DNA of 64,000 nt from Phlebotomus papatasi (taxonomy: Eukaryota > Arthropoda > Insecta > Diptera > Psychodidae), in contig NC_077224.1 of assembly GCF_024763615.1 (NCBI RefSeq), forward strand, positions 57,980,712 to 58,044,711, written 5' to 3'. The position numbers and the translations under genes were made by a program. Shown piece after piece: positions 22,671-35,871 of this stretch; the first letter of the stretch is position 1, and each line of letters starts with the position of its first letter. The notes below the pieces were generated by a model. That model saw nothing but the letters and a program-made list of their open reading frames with translations, was not told the DNA's origin and did no database searches.

Positions 22671-23560
22671 TTCCGTTGAAATGTGGGGTGAACAGCCTGG
22701 TTGAACACAATATTAAAAAAAAAAGAAATGGTATTCACGACAAACCACAGAAGAAGTTATCAAGTTGCAAATCTCACAAACGATCACAACTGCGTCCGTG
22801 TCTTTTGCACTTTTCTGGACTTTTTGGTGGGCAAACGGCCCCGAAGATGCCATGGTAGGACTGGACAAAGCGGGACGGGATTTGGGGAATTGCCGAAAAA
22901 TGCACTTCCTGGTAGGAATAACAACTGGATGTTATTGTTGTGGAAGATTCTCTTCGGAGTACATCTGTGGGATGTCTGTGGAAAGCCATCCAGCTTCTTC
23001 TCTTTCACCGCAGACCAAATCTTGTAGGTCTTCGAGGAAGCACAAAAGTATAACACACTTTTGCGCTGATGTCATTTGTATTATTTAAAGGTTTCGCGTT
23101 TTTATGGCCTTTGGTGTTGAGCAAAAGGAAGGTAAAAATTGAAATTCGACAAATATTTCTGTGGTCAGAGTTCGTCTTGCTCTGCATTTTTATATTGTTC
23201 TCCATGATTCTTCCCATTCTTTTTTATTTTCATCTCTCTCAAGTGCGTGAATTTCTTATCTCATATGGTCAGAAATATTTCCATTTTGTACTTAAGCATC
23301 TCTTGGGTCATTTGAAGTCCGTTTAGGTATTGAAAGACAAGCGAATCTGCCACCAAAAGTGCGGTCAAGAGTGCAAGAATTACCAACACAATATTTCACG
23401 TGACACATTTCTCTTATGTCGGAGGACTCACGAATTTTTTCGCGGCTTAATTGAAAACCAGTAGTGAATTTTAGGCCCACAAGACGGAGGAGGAGTGCTG
23501 AAGCACAATCACATGAAGAGAACATTTTTGGCGGTCACGAATTCCATGTCGATTTACCAC
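22671..23560. other. Single-copy-looking island, possible regulatory DNA
   Basis: Balanced composition and overlapping frames of 60-108 codons in several phases on both strands, none with a recognisable domain. Overlap in many phases argues for composition effects, not coding. Candidate enhancer DNA. Confidence 0.3.
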
Positions 23561-24009
23561 AATGGATCCATATATATTAAAATAATACTGTTGGAATATT
23601 TTTCTTTTTTTGTCAAATTTCTCTCACCTGGGGGCTAGTCATTGTTGATTTGACGAAAGTTAGTAATTCACCAATAGAACGATTATTAGTTGAGATTTTG
23701 TCTTCATAGACTTGTAGCAAAATTTATCCTGATTGGGAAACAGGTCAATCGGGGTGAAACTCATCACAGTCAGAAAAGACTAAATGCTCTAGCGAAATCT
23801 ACTTCTATTGCTCTTTCTTAAAGTTTGAATCACATTCTCATAATATGAAAATACCATAGCTTACAAGAGCGGATTAAAAAACATACAAAAATTTATAGCG
23901 CAGTAAGATTAAAAAGAATGTTTTGGTAAAGCAGAATTAAGATAATTTAAAATAAGATGGTTTGCTCAGCTGCGTACAAGATTTTTCCATTAATGTACGC
24001 CTCATTTTT

Positions 24010-24276
24010 AATAATAATAATAATGCTGGAACAACATTTCATGAAGGAACAAGGCTTTCCCGGAAGGAGATTTCTAGACATGCATTATTATTTTTTTCTT
24101 GTACGGGATGAGATTGCTAGTTCCATGTCCGTGGAATCAAGTGCAGTGAAACTCACTGGATGCAATCCGAACACCTTTTAACGACAAAAAAAATTCCTGG
24201 TGACCTAAAGAGGATTCGAACCCGGGACTTTTGCATCATAGAGCGAGTGCTCTACCACTTGACCCATTGAGTGCCC
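24010..24276 (-). mobile_element. tRNA-derived SINE, family B copy 1
   Basis: On the minus strand it begins GGGCACTCAATGGGTCAAG, with the A-box-like AGTGGTAGAGCAC and the B-box GGGTTCGAATCC, then a body and an ATT-repeat tail. The head resembles a tRNA, but it continues into the same body as 47503-47768, so it is a SINE and not a functional tRNA gene. Confidence 0.85.
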
Positions 24277-24279
24277 TAT

Positions 24280-24610
24280 TTCTAAGAGACATTTTTTAGA
24301 AATATTTTGTCCAAATAAATGGATAAATTGGGTTAGACTCAAACAATTTTGTATTGTAGTAATGGTACTTAATTTGCCAAGAGTACAGTGTGGATTTTTG
24401 GAAGATGATCAATAGCTCAAGTTTTTTTTACTTTTATGCGACATAATCAGGACGTAAGTAGGACGTTGTGTCACTGCGCTTCTTTATTTTACTGTGTTTC
24501 TTTATTTTACTTGCTTCCTTTTCTGAGACTGAATCAGAATACTTCATGGGACTGATCTACGTACTTCGTGTTGCCCTTAACTCTTTTCAAGCCTTCCGAA
24601 CCGCAATGCC
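24280..24610. repeat. Repeat R8, uninterrupted copy
   Basis: Matches the backbone of 11465-12560 without the F2 and foldback insertions, and so serves as the empty-site reference for both. It directly abuts SINE B copy 1. Confidence 0.75.
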
Positions 24611-25719
24611 CAATGTTTTTTAGTAATCACTCGAAGACGCACAATGCGAGTTTTCTATTTTTTTTAAAAATATGTTTTAGAAGTTGCGTAGGCGGACATT
24701 TCGTCCATATACGATAATACCGATGAATTACACATAATTACGATTTTTCAAGCTCAAATGTTAAAAAGGCTCTGGATGGCGAATTTCTCAACCAAACGGG
24801 GACATGATTGGGCTAGTTATTGGAAAGGTCTTGGAATTTCTGGTAAGTTTAAAGCGATTCTGAACTGTTTTGAACTGATAATGAACCAGTTAAAAGCTAT
24901 TAAGTAATTTTTGTCCAAAAATTGATTTATTGCTCTTAAGGTATTTTAGGCGATCCTTTAACCGGGATCCATTTATAAACTTCAAAACATTTATTTATTT
25001 TATTTAACCCATTCAGTCAATGTACTAAAAATACTTGAGATAGAATGTTTTTTGCAGATTAATATATATGATTTTTTTTGAAAAGAAAAAAATTATCTAT
25101 AATTAAATATAATAATTTAGAATTAAAATAGAATATAAAATTATAAGTTTAAGGGTAAGAATCATTAAAACTTACTTTTCTAAAAATTTATTTTTTAGTA
25201 AAATGAATTACAGTTATAGGTTAAAAAGTGGAAAACGAGACTTTTGGGTTTGGAAAGTGGGACCAAGCAGTGTGGAATGTGAGACACCTCCTTAAAAACT
25301 TGATAACAAATCAATTAAATATTTCAATTTTCGATAAAAAGATTATTAAACCTAATTTTGTGATTATTTGAGAAGTTAAAAAAGCAAAATGTAATTAGGA
25401 TTCCTCAAGTGTTACCCAGACATAAAGCAGGGATTAGCATAACCATCCAATGTGCAAGTATACGCAGAAAACCCTCAACAATTGATTTTCTACATATTTC
25501 GTGTAATATGTTATTAATATCACTATGTCCAGTCCAATCTTTCCAAAAGTGTTTGTCCCACTTGCTCGTATTTGATACACTAATGTTTTTTCTAATTTCT
25601 GTTTCTTATAAAGAAACAAATTAAGAAATAATATCTGTTGCCTTAAAATTTAAAAAGAAAATCAAAAGGGCTCCTAGATCGACAAATTATTAACCCCTAA
25701 TCTTGTAACACTTGCAGAA
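24611..25719. other. AT-rich intergenic DNA
   Basis: Very AT-rich, especially 25000-25400. No gene, RNA or clear repeat recognised. Confidence 0.4.
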
Positions 25720-27070
25720 ATCATAAAATTCTACTTGATATTTTCCATCATAAAGAGCAGAAGTGTTTTAGATTGCAATGGTGGTAAACGATTGGAGGAT
25801 TTTCATTGCCGCGATCAATATTGTGGAAAGATCTCGGGAAAAATGTAAGAATTTAATAGATTGCACCGAGGGTGAAAAGAATAAGGTATCCAGAGTACTG
25901 GCATCCTCCTCCCACCTATATGATCATCATCATTGTGGCAAGTGCGAAAAGTAGAGATCGTGAGTTGCAACTAAAATGAGTGTTTGCCTGGAGCATTTTC
26001 AGGTTCACACATCATCACGTCTTGCCGTGGCGACTCTTGGAGTCTCAATCACCTGAAAAACTCTCATCGTGGATGAATAATAATCCAATAAAAACGCGTC
26101 TCGCACTCCCACCTCACCTAGGAGCCTCCGGAACGAAATTTTACCAGTGACCGAGCCCATGTCGTGAGAAGAATCCACCTGAGATTTTTGGGCAGGAAGG
26201 TGCTTCCAGGTGAGTTTGAATGAAGAAAAATAAAAACGTCTACAATTAGAGAGACACTTGATGCGGATTTCTGTATATAGCCCATTAATCACATGCTCAC
26301 TGTGGCCATTTCTTCAATGTTGGCATCTGGCGACACATTTGGCGTGGGAGTTACTCTTCATGTTCGCGATGGACCGATGGAAACCAATTAAAATATTTTA
26401 ATTAGTGCTCAGAGGTGATCCACGGGTTCCGAATGGTGTAATTTATGCAAATTTAACGACTGATCCCAAACGACAATCATAAAGTTTGATATTCAAATTG
26501 ATTTAGAGCATGCCAAAACATTGACTTTATTGCCGTCTATTTGAACGCCAAGAGACTCCTCACCATAAATGTCTGGGGCCCGATGGATCATGTGGAGAGA
26601 TGGTTTCTCCGTGGCATCAGGTGAAATTTTTGTGTGTCATCATCTATGTTATTTTCTTTCTCTGGCGTCTCCTCTCGTGTCTTCATCTTTTTTTTCTTCT
26701 TGCTCATTTTTGCTGCCAACGGAATTGAACTCGTGGATTCTTTTTGCCCTCATACACCACGTCTCATCCCAACAATAAGATTGGATTCTAGTTAAAATGA
26801 AATAAATCCGCATCTCTAGGCTTTAGGGAACGTGAAAACTGGTCATTATCTGGAACTTTTTTTTATCCACATACACACTCTTGAGAAATATTGCATGATA
26901 CACCTCAAGCGATTTATGGATTTTCTTGCATACTATCTTTCTTGGGCACCAGAGTATTTCGTTGTGACCGGGCCCTCTTCATGCAATGTGCGTCGCCATG
27001 ACCTCATGTGATACAATAAAAGCTCCAAGTTACCATTGAAAGCTTCACCGAGGTCTAGGCTGACGTTCAG
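25720..27070. other. Single-copy-looking island, possible regulatory DNA
   Basis: Balanced composition, no copies elsewhere, and E-boxes of the CACCTG/CAGGTG type near 26050 and 26210. Frames of up to 95 codons carry no domain. Enhancer role inferred from its contrast with the flanks. Confidence 0.3.
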
Positions 27071-27518
27071 ATGAGGATTCTATGTCTGACTCTTCAATTT
27101 CAATTAAATTTTTACAGTTTATTGAAGACAAGGTTTTCTTAAACATTGATTGAAATTATTCTTTTTCTACCTCTTATATTTTATTTAATTAAATTCAATT
27201 TAGTTCTTCTCAGCTAATCCTCAAGTCTGCCAAAGCCCTAAGGCTTAACCGTATGGTCTAATTTCTTTGGGATAGGATATTAAGGGTAATGCATTACATT
27301 TTAAAAACTAATAACATTTCTTGTTAAATAAGGATTCCGTGACTTTTGGGAACTGAGCTTAAACCTCTAGTCTGAATATTATTTTAAGGTACAGAGGGGC
27401 AATTTGGAATCCTTTCTAAATTTATCAAAATTGAAATATTGAGATTTTCACACTTACAGATAAGAATAACAGAAAAAGAAGAATATGAACAAGTACAAGC
27501 CTTAGAGCACAGTAAACT

Positions 27519-27704
27519 GAGGTTGATCCTCGAGATTATGTATAGTCTGTAAAATTTGGCAGTAAACATTTATCAAAAAATGCCATTTACTGAGGGCTTA
27601 AACTTAGGATAATCGATCACAGGTCCTCTGTGTGATATCCTTTACTTAATATACTTTAATACTAATTTATTATTATACCGTAAATGCTCTCAAGGATCAG
27701 CCCG
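27519..27704. mobile_element. F6 MITE copy
   Basis: Ends related to the GATCCTCGAG repeat of the 7850-8287 units, with matching internal blocks such as 'ggcagtaaa' and 'gatatcctttac'. More diverged than those copies. Confidence 0.65.
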
Positions 27705-28757
27705 AAAAAGCAGTGATAAAGGCATCTTTGGTGTTTGCTCAGATGAGAGAAATATGGTATCATTAATAAGTTCGTGATAAAACATAATCTAAAGTCATAA
27801 ATTTGCATACAAAATTTCAAGAGACAGTAGTGATCTTTTCAAAGGTTCAAATATGATCCACCCTTTTGAAAAGGATGGAATATAATCTAATTTCAACCTT
27901 TCATGTTTATCAGTGTACCCTACTATTGTACCCGCACTTGTTAGATCCAAAAACTTTTTTTTTTGGGATTTAGAGAATTATTCCCCACATTTTCCTCCGT
28001 GTGATTGCGATCATTTCAGGACTTTAACCATTCGGAATTTTGGCATTCGGATTTTTGGCTTCCAAAATTTTCTATTTCATCACATTTACTCATATGCAAA
28101 CGAATAATATTGTTTTTTTCAACGTCAAAGTTGAATCTCTCCATAACATAAGGCTTATCCCTTAACTTTTTAGAGAGTCTTGATTAAGTTTAATTCAAAT
28201 ACTTTCAAATTTGAAATGGAATTGCAAAAATTAAATGACATTATTTTTAGAGGTTCTTGGACGCTCCCTTGATTGATTTACATTATCCCAAGTTTTTACA
28301 AAAATACTTCAAAAACATATGAAAAGGATATACATAAAAAGAATAGGAAACTTGTAAAAAACTTTTCCATCTAATAACTCATGAATTGGGTTAATTAATT
28401 AATATAATTCTAATGATTTTTATGTTATGAAATAAATTTTGTAGTATAACCCAGGTAGAGCATCTGACTTATGAATCCGAAAATACAGCGTAGCATAGAC
28501 TGATCAGTCTGCATTTGACCATCATGGTGCAAATTTGTTAAGAAATTTGTGTAAAAGTAGTGATTGAAAAAATTTTTGATCTGATATGTTCAATTTATCT
28601 CTATACTTGAGGAAGGGGATTAAATATTCCTGAAACCTCGTAAAGAGTAAAAAGGAATAAAATCCTAATAAAGTCGAAAACCATGTTTCAACATATTATT
28701 TACATCACAATCTTATTATCTTCTTATTACTTTTGCTTTAGATAAATCGAAATCACT
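27705..28757. other. AT-rich intergenic DNA
   Basis: Nothing recognised apart from AT-rich sequence and unsupported short frames. Confidence 0.4.
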
Positions 28758-28759
28758 TA

Positions 28760-29258
28760 CAGTGGCGGCCAAAATAATAGAATCACCACCGCAAAGACCA
28801 CTATTTTACCTTTAGCATTTTTGTTTATTCCAGTTCGTTTAAATAATTTTGATTTAGAAATATTCAAATAATTGCCTTACGTCAAAAAGGTATTGTTTCG
28901 ACCGCTAGAGGTCTCTATTTTTCACAGAATAGATCAATAGTGAAATAGGTTTGAAAAATACGATAGGACCACTTTCATATAAATTAAAGAATGTGGTCTA
29001 TAAATCGGATAAGTTTAAATAAAGCCATATTTAGAAACCATAAATGACAATTTTCCAATTTTTTTGGCCGAACTGAATTTCACTATTGACGTATTCTGTG
29101 TAAAATAGAGACCTCTAGCGGCCAAAAGACTCTTATTCCACGATTCTAATAATTTGGAGATTTCTTCTTCAGAATTATATCAACAAATTGGGAAAATATA
29201 CAAAAGTTAAAAAAAATATAAGATTTGCAAACTGATTCTATTATTTTGACCGCCACTG
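28760..29258. mobile_element. Tc1/mariner-like MITE, 499 bp
   Basis: Terminal repeats of 26 bp differ at one position and start CAGTGGCGGCCAAAATAATA. TA flanks both ends (28758-28759, 29259-29260). Start sequence and TA target match the Tc1/mariner superfamily. A second inverted pair sits inside each end (around 28899 and 29105, with 'tagaggtctctattt'). No transposase frame. Confidence 0.85.
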
Positions 29259-29259
29259 T

Positions 29260-30059
29260 ATATTTTATATGTTCTAATAAAAAATTTTCCCATTTGGACC
29301 AGATGGTACTGAATTATATTAATTAAGAGTTACAGTCAAAATTTTCTCAAAAATGTTTACAATCGTCAATTTAAGAACATGCAAATTTTAAAAATAATAA
29401 AACATTAAGACTTGCAAATGATAAATTCATCTCTAAAACCAATAATATTTTGAATAATCTATTTTTGACAGTAGAGCTTAAACAGTAGACAGTTTACCTC
29501 GCGAGCGGAAGAGGGAGCTTATCCTTAGATTTGTTGGTGTCGCGCGCTCCTCGTGCCCCACATGAGCCTTATTTTTTTTCTCCTTTTTTTTTCTAAAATT
29601 TAAAACTTCTTAAATTTTATGAAGCTAAGCTAATTGTATAGAGGACAGATTGTCCTATTCTATTCAATTTTCAGTTCTAAAGATTCATTTATTTAATTAA
29701 AAAATACACATGTAATTATAAGATAAAAGCTTTTAATGTTATAAAACTTCTGTCAAATCTCAACTTTCAGTCCGAGCTTTCTCTTTCGGTTATCAAAATC
29801 TGCGAATAGATCTATTTATTTAATAAAAACATGTAATGATGTGATAAATCCACTTAAGCTCTCTTCTTTGGTTTCTTTATGAATTGCTACAAGTTTGCGG
29901 TAATCTGTCTATAATCTGCACCGTAACTCGCATAACCAATTCTGAAACTTTTCACATGCGTTAATGCAAAAGGTTAATGATGGCCTAAAACTATGCAAGT
30001 GTGAATAAATAACTCAAAACTTAATTTTAATAAATAGTACACATATACCAATAAATTCA
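29260..30059. other. AT-rich intergenic DNA
   Basis: A short GC-richer patch at 29490-29570 stands out but matches nothing. Otherwise nothing recognised. Confidence 0.4.
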
Positions 30060-31480
30060 ATTATTTTCTTCATTTGATAGCTTTTGGTGTGATCGGGTAA
30101 TCGATAATTGGAGCTTGTTATTGTGAAAATTCGAAGAGAGAAATTTGCAGGAGGTTGCCAACAGATCACTGTGAAACTAAATGACAGAGAAGTCACTAGA
30201 AACATGCGAATAAATTAAAATACAATTTAATAACAGACTCTTTTATCCACCAATAAATCGCTTTATGTCATATAATGGAGGCAATGATCGCTGATCATGA
30301 CAAATTCGTATTGTCATATTGACTATGATCGTGGATTTATTCATTTGGGATCATTGGCTACGATCATTTCCAAGTTTATACGATCGCGATCTCTATGCCA
30401 AGGCAAATGATGTCGGAGGAATGACACAGAAAACTGCAATGATCAGTGTGTGGTCTCTATTATCCGATCCTGCGATCACTTGGTGTATAAATTTTATACC
30501 ACTTGAGTTGCATCTAACAAAAGATAGCGTATCGATTTTAATTATTTATCAATTGCCATACAATCCTGAGTCCGTAACTAACTCCTGTTCATTGGTGACT
30601 TGCCACTGACGATTTAATCAATATTTCAAATGCATTTCCAAAGATCTCATGCAGAGAGATTTTGTGTGTTTGCTGTCTCCTCTAACTGTGACATAAACAA
30701 TGATCATGTACCTGATTAGGGGTGGATGATCTTATCAATTTTCACCACGATTATCTCCATTGTGCTTAGAAAATTAAATGAACCTGTCAATTGGCATGTT
30801 TCTCCTCACAAGACATTGCCAGGCTCCTTTTCCGAAGAAATCTTTCCCAGATGTTTTGTGCCATGAGGAGTGAATTATTTGAAGAACGCTCATCTGCTCA
30901 TTCAATGGCAATTTACCTTCAATCGATTTCGTGTTAATGAACCACAAATTAATGTTTACTCTGCACACTTTTTCCAAACCCTCCACCGATCGTTCTCTAA
31001 TTGCACGATGGAGGTGTAATGGCATGACAAAAGTCGAAGGAGAAAATTCCAAAGTCTTCATTGGTGGAAGTATATAATATTGGATAGGAAATTTTCATAT
31101 AGGAGAAAACGTGACTGTTGGCTCTTTTGATTTGGTGTGCAAACAATTTTTGGCATCTCAGTCATATCTCGGAATTATCCGCCAATAGAATTTTTGCCGT
31201 GTGGTGGATTACGTGCGATTTGAATAAATTCGCCGTGATTAGCAATTTATACAATTGCGTGACTGTGGACAATCATCATTTTGAGATCAATGTGCCAGTG
31301 TTGGTGGAGCTATCTCCCCAGTTTTCCTTTTTTTTGTACTTTAAGCATGATCGAGGTGTGTATAAGTTATGACCACTTGCTTGAGGTGGCACAGAGATTA
31401 TAAACTGTGCAATGTGGATGAGAAATATCACGGTTTTGGACCATCATTCACCTTTCATATTTACGCATGTGACAATTTTT
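30060..31480. promoter_or_regulatory. GATC-dense island, candidate enhancer
   Basis: Between 30241 and 30780 I count 13 GATC tetranucleotides, while about two are expected from base composition. The island is single-copy in this window and has no supported gene. Frames up to 96 codons are unsupported. Clustered short words in non-repetitive DNA near a developmental gene suggest a cis-regulatory module; this is inference. Confidence 0.4.
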
Positions 31481-31772
31481 AGTATTGCGCAAGTCAGCTA
31501 TAAAGTGCAGATTAGTGAGATCACCACAAAGTTGTAGAACTTGTATTAGATAAAGGGACCGGGTTAAGAAGAGGGCTTAAGTTGATCTAATACATCATTA
31601 CATGTTTTTAAATTAATAGATCAACTAAACTTTTCAAAGTATACGAAGAGAGAGTATAAGCTCTTAAAGATCGAGAAAAACTTAATTACTGCTCCAAAAG
31701 GTAAAAGTTGCTTAAAATATTCTTTTACGCATATTAATTTGTTGGATAATTATTCTGTAAAGACAAATAGAT

Positions 31773-31970
31773 AAGAGGAGGTGGTGAAAAGTGGGTCTAC
31801 TTTAAGCTGTAGAGCTGATGTACGATTTGTTTCGTATATTTCGTTATAACTATTATTTGTTTCGCATATTTTGTTAATAACAATACGTTGAAATCCAGTT
31901 TCCTTTAGAGATATGCGAAAAAATCGTATATCAATGCAGCACCACAGCTCAAAGTAGCCCCACCTCCCCC
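31773..31970. mobile_element. F3 MITE copy B
   Basis: Inverted ends (right end CAAAGTAGCCCCACCTCCCC) match family F3. The left end is more diverged than in the 19843 copy. Confidence 0.75.
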
Positions 31971-32000
31971 TGCAAAGATTTAAAACGTTAGCCATTTTAA

Positions 32001-32526
32001 CCCTCTAACGGTGTTTTCTTTAATATGCGAAAAAAAGTTTTAAAACAATGTTTTCTAGGATAATTATGATCCAATAAAGTCGAAAAAAACCATCCATTTT
32101 TCATTATCTTTTTTAGTTTAGGCGTTAGGTGAGAAAATATTTTTTTTTTTGAAACTCTTTTTGCTTCTAAAATTCACATTTTTAGTTTTTTCAATTTTTT
32201 TAAATAAAATATACAAAGTAGAATAACATATCTTTCAGTAAAAAATAAATTTATTTTAGTCAGATAACTTTAAATCGGTATTTGTATGGAAATTGGAAAT
32301 GAGTTTTTTTGCACAAATATTTTTTGTTGCTTTTTCTCTGACCTGTCACACAAAACTGGGAATAGCAACAAAACGAAGAGTCAAAATGAGTTCAAACTTT
32401 CAAGAGATGTTTATAAGACTATTACCGAGGACACTACAGCACTTTTAAATAAATAAAACCTTTATTGTCGCTGTAAATGTGATTTTTGTGAAGACCGCCT
32501 GGAGGCGGTCTTACCCGTTAGAGGGT
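32001..32526. mobile_element. piggyBac-like MITE, second family
   Basis: Starts CCCTCTAACGG, ends CCGTTAGAGGG, and has TTAA directly outside both ends (31997-32000, 32527-32530). These features fit the piggyBac superfamily. Near the right end lies a small CCGCCTGGAGGCGG hairpin. No transposase frame. Confidence 0.8.
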
Positions 32527-32530
32527 TAAC

Positions 32531-33739
32531 TAATTTAGAGAACCTATTTGAATCCCTGGATCCACATGCAGGATCTTGTCGGTAATCTTCGTAGCTTCTT
32601 CTAAATTCGATATAATATAGCACATTGATATTGGCCCTACTGGTATATAATGCGAAAATCAGGCAATGGTACTGCGAGGAGAGTACTTTTGACTGGAATT
32701 TAATAAAGTCGTAAGGAGCTGGAGTTACTTTGTCTCGGTTTAACTTGCTCTGAGCAAGGTTTTTTAAGGGCGGTATAGTTCTGTTACCCGACTTCTGAGG
32801 GTTTGAATGACAGGAGACACTGTCAGTTATATGAGAACATGATTTGGAAGTATTCGTATGGAATCATAAACCTGAGGGTTAAATCAAGCATTTGACGTCG
32901 ATACTGGGGTTGAAATGAACCTCGATTAGGATGGATTGCCCGTTAAAAATTATCGTTTAGCAGCAATCTTTTGTGGCCTTGTAATCAGAGTAATCCCTGC
33001 ATTTGAGCTTTCCTCCCGAGATTTTCCTGATCAAATAGGTGGTCGTCAAAGCGCTTAACACAACTGGACTTGTGCGTACATGTAGTCCAAGCGTGTCCAA
33101 ATTTCTAGCGGTTGAAGCATTGTGTAAGATTTGTTTTCCTTTTAAAAGAGCAAGATCCTAAAATCTATCTTATTTGCATATAAGAAAAGAGCAACGAGGA
33201 GCTCCTTGTCCTTCTCTGTAATTCTGAAGCACAATGAATGGTTTTTTGATAGACTCTATTGCAAAGGTTAGCTTTTTTCAGTCGTGCCAGTATTCTGAGA
33301 TCCTGAATATCTAAATAATTTTACAAATTTTGCATTAAGTTTTGCGGATCTTTTCGATCTCTCATAACTTCAGGTACGGAGGCAATAACAAGCCGTTTCT
33401 AAACAGGATCACTAATACTTCAACCACCTTCGCTAAGTTAAAGTAATTTTACTTCTCGAACTCAAAGAGGGTGGTTTTTATTAAAAAAAAAACTTTTGAT
33501 GTCACTTAAGAATTACATGCTGTCCTACTTCGTGTTATCAAACCGCCATACATTGTGGACACGTTTTTTTTTTTATAATTTCTGCCAGATACGCCAAACT
33601 CATGTTAGATTTTATCTGATTGAATTTACCATTTGATCAAATAGTGTAAAATCCAATGAATTTGCTAAATTTCCAAAGTTCAATTAGGAACTTAATTAAT
33701 TGTAATTCAGTTTTTGTTCTCTTCTGCAAATCTATTTGA
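32531..33739. other. Intergenic DNA, nothing recognised
   Basis: Moderately AT-rich without convincing frames, repeats or RNA features. Confidence 0.35.
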
Positions 33740-34440
33740 AAATTAATTGTTCACTCCTCTCCATGGAATTTCCACACTTTCTTGTGATCGCGAGGGCTGA
33801 AAAATGCATGCAATTTTAATTAAAACATCTTATTGAATGCATTTGTCGATCATCTGCCATGATCATCTCCCTCACGATCACCCCTCTGCTATATGGGCAT
33901 ATCGGAGAAGAAAGTTAATTGATAAATTGGAATGCTGGTTGGGTAAATTGAGAAGGAGGCAGAATCGATCTCTACCAGCACAGAAAAAAAAATCCCATCT
34001 CCATGTGGTTTTCATTGGGATCCCAAGAAATGAGGAAGACGATTTTGCACATGAGATCCACATTACTTTCAGTTCAATGCACATTAAATACGATCGTTTG
34101 CAGCCATCAGGATTTATTATAGATCATACAACTTGATCAGACTGTTGGCGCATGGCGATCACCGTGGCGTTTTCGAGTGAGCAAATGCTGAGATGCGAAA
34201 TATGCATCAGGCCCTGGAGGAGGAGGATGGATGATTTTCCCGCCAAGTTCCCACAATTAAAAATTTGATCTATCGTGGTTGCGGTGTTAACGGTAAAATA
34301 CGATGGTGTTCCAGTTGTCATCATCCACTTGGGATTTCTTTTGAGCTCTCTTCCAAGTGAATAAATCGCATATTTGTGGTTGATCTTCTATCGCCACCAG
34401 AGCAGGTAGGTTATGTTTTGCGACAGTGAGACGAAAAGAC
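33740..34440. promoter_or_regulatory. GATC-dense island, candidate enhancer
   Basis: About 13 GATC tetranucleotides between 33781 and 34390, often as GATCA or CGATC. No copy elsewhere in the window and no domain in the short frames on either strand. Regulatory role inferred. Confidence 0.4.
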
Positions 34441-34587
34441 TTGTCAGATTTTGCTGAATTTGAGATATGAACTACTTATGCCTAGAGGCCTATTTGCTTA
34501 TTGACTTGCAAACTGTGCCAAATTTTCTGCACTATTCGACTTTCAAGCAATGTTTGGAATTTTAATTTTTTTTTCCTAAAAGATATA

Positions 34588-35869
34588 GGGGAGACCGGGG
34601 AGGTTTGGGACAGGGGTAGTGTGGGACAAGGCGATTTTTTCAATTAATTTTTGAAATAAATGGGATTTAACCATTACTGTATCGTAGGCAATATTAAGAT
34701 GCATCTTGACTAAAAGAATGGATATCCTCAGTTTTATTGTTTTAATTCTATAAACATTTTTTAAAAAAGTGATAAAAATCGTATATTTTGACGTCTCAGT
34801 TTTCCTCTTTGTATTTTATATCAGCGATATATGATCAAAACTTTTTTATCTCATTAGGTAGCAGTGTAATCTGGGAACATATTTTTATAAAAGTTTCAGA
34901 GATTATACGCTCTTGTTTTTTACATAAAGGTTTTAAATACCAAAACTACACGTGGGGATGTTTGGGACACCTGAAAGGCGATGAATGGGACATTGATTTT
35001 CGACAAGATTGTAGGTGGTATGCAATTGTTTATTGTCAAAATGAAGAGTAATGTCCAGTTTCTACTGGAAATCTCCCTCTTGTGCAAAGTTTATCGGTGC
35101 AGCAGATTTCTCTAACTACAGGGACAATTAAACCATCATTGTCTTGGGAATCAATAATTCCTTCTCAGAAGATATTCGATCTTTGCCCAATCTAGTTAAA
35201 AACTAATTTTTTCGAAAATTTCTCGAACAAATTCTCCAGAAAAGGCAAGGCGAGAGATAATTCAGAGAAATAATGAGAAAACAGGTACAATGCAGTTGTC
35301 GTAAAATCAAACAGGAATCCATCAATGAGTTCAAAACTAAGAGTTGCAAGAAAATCTACTCGCCTGAGGAATTTGATAATCATGATTGCAATATTTAGAA
35401 TAAAAAAAAGAAAAGAAAGGTAGATGGAAAATAAGAAGAAAATACTTTAAATAATTGATTGACAATAAATGACTCTACTGTACAAATAAAATTGATATTA
35501 ATTTCTAAGTGTAAATAAAAGATGAAACATTTTTATTTCTATCAGAAATATTTTTAATCTGGTATTTGAAATTAATTAACGTGTTCCAGTAATACAAATT
35601 ATGCGAGAAAAAACGCGTCCCAAACATCACCTATTGCGTCCCACACTGCCCCACATCGGGGAGGTTTGGGACAAAGCGTCAAGTAAAATGTTTTATCTTT
35701 TCCAAGAAAACTCAGTTGTTTCCCAAGTTCTATCAAGTACTTTTTATAAAGTCAATACCCATAAGTATCCTATAGACCGCATAAAATTGTAATACACTAT
35801 CGTGGTTTTTTGGAATAGTGTCTTAAAGTCAAAACATGAAAAAGTGTCCCAAACCTCCCCGGTCTCCCC
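34588..35869. mobile_element. 1.28-kb TIR element
   Basis: The inverted ends read GGGGAGACCGGGGAGGTTTG and are bordered by TA (34586-34587, 35870-35871). Part of the terminal word (GGGGAGGTTTGGGACA) recurs internally at about 35658. Frames of 60-90 codons are too short and lack transposase motifs. Its end is related to, but distinct from, the F1 end. Confidence 0.82.
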
Positions 35870-35871
35870 TA

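Noticed and set aside
22701..23088. Several overlapping 60-108-codon frames in an island
   Set aside because: Frames in many phases and both strands over the same DNA indicate low stop density from base composition, not coding.
24199..24276. Possible tRNA gene on the minus strand
   Set aside because: The tRNA-like head continues into a shared body and ATT tail also present at 47503-47768, so it is a SINE.
34588..35869. Transposase gene inside the 1.28-kb element
   Set aside because: Longest frames are under 90 codons without catalytic motifs; the element is non-autonomous.
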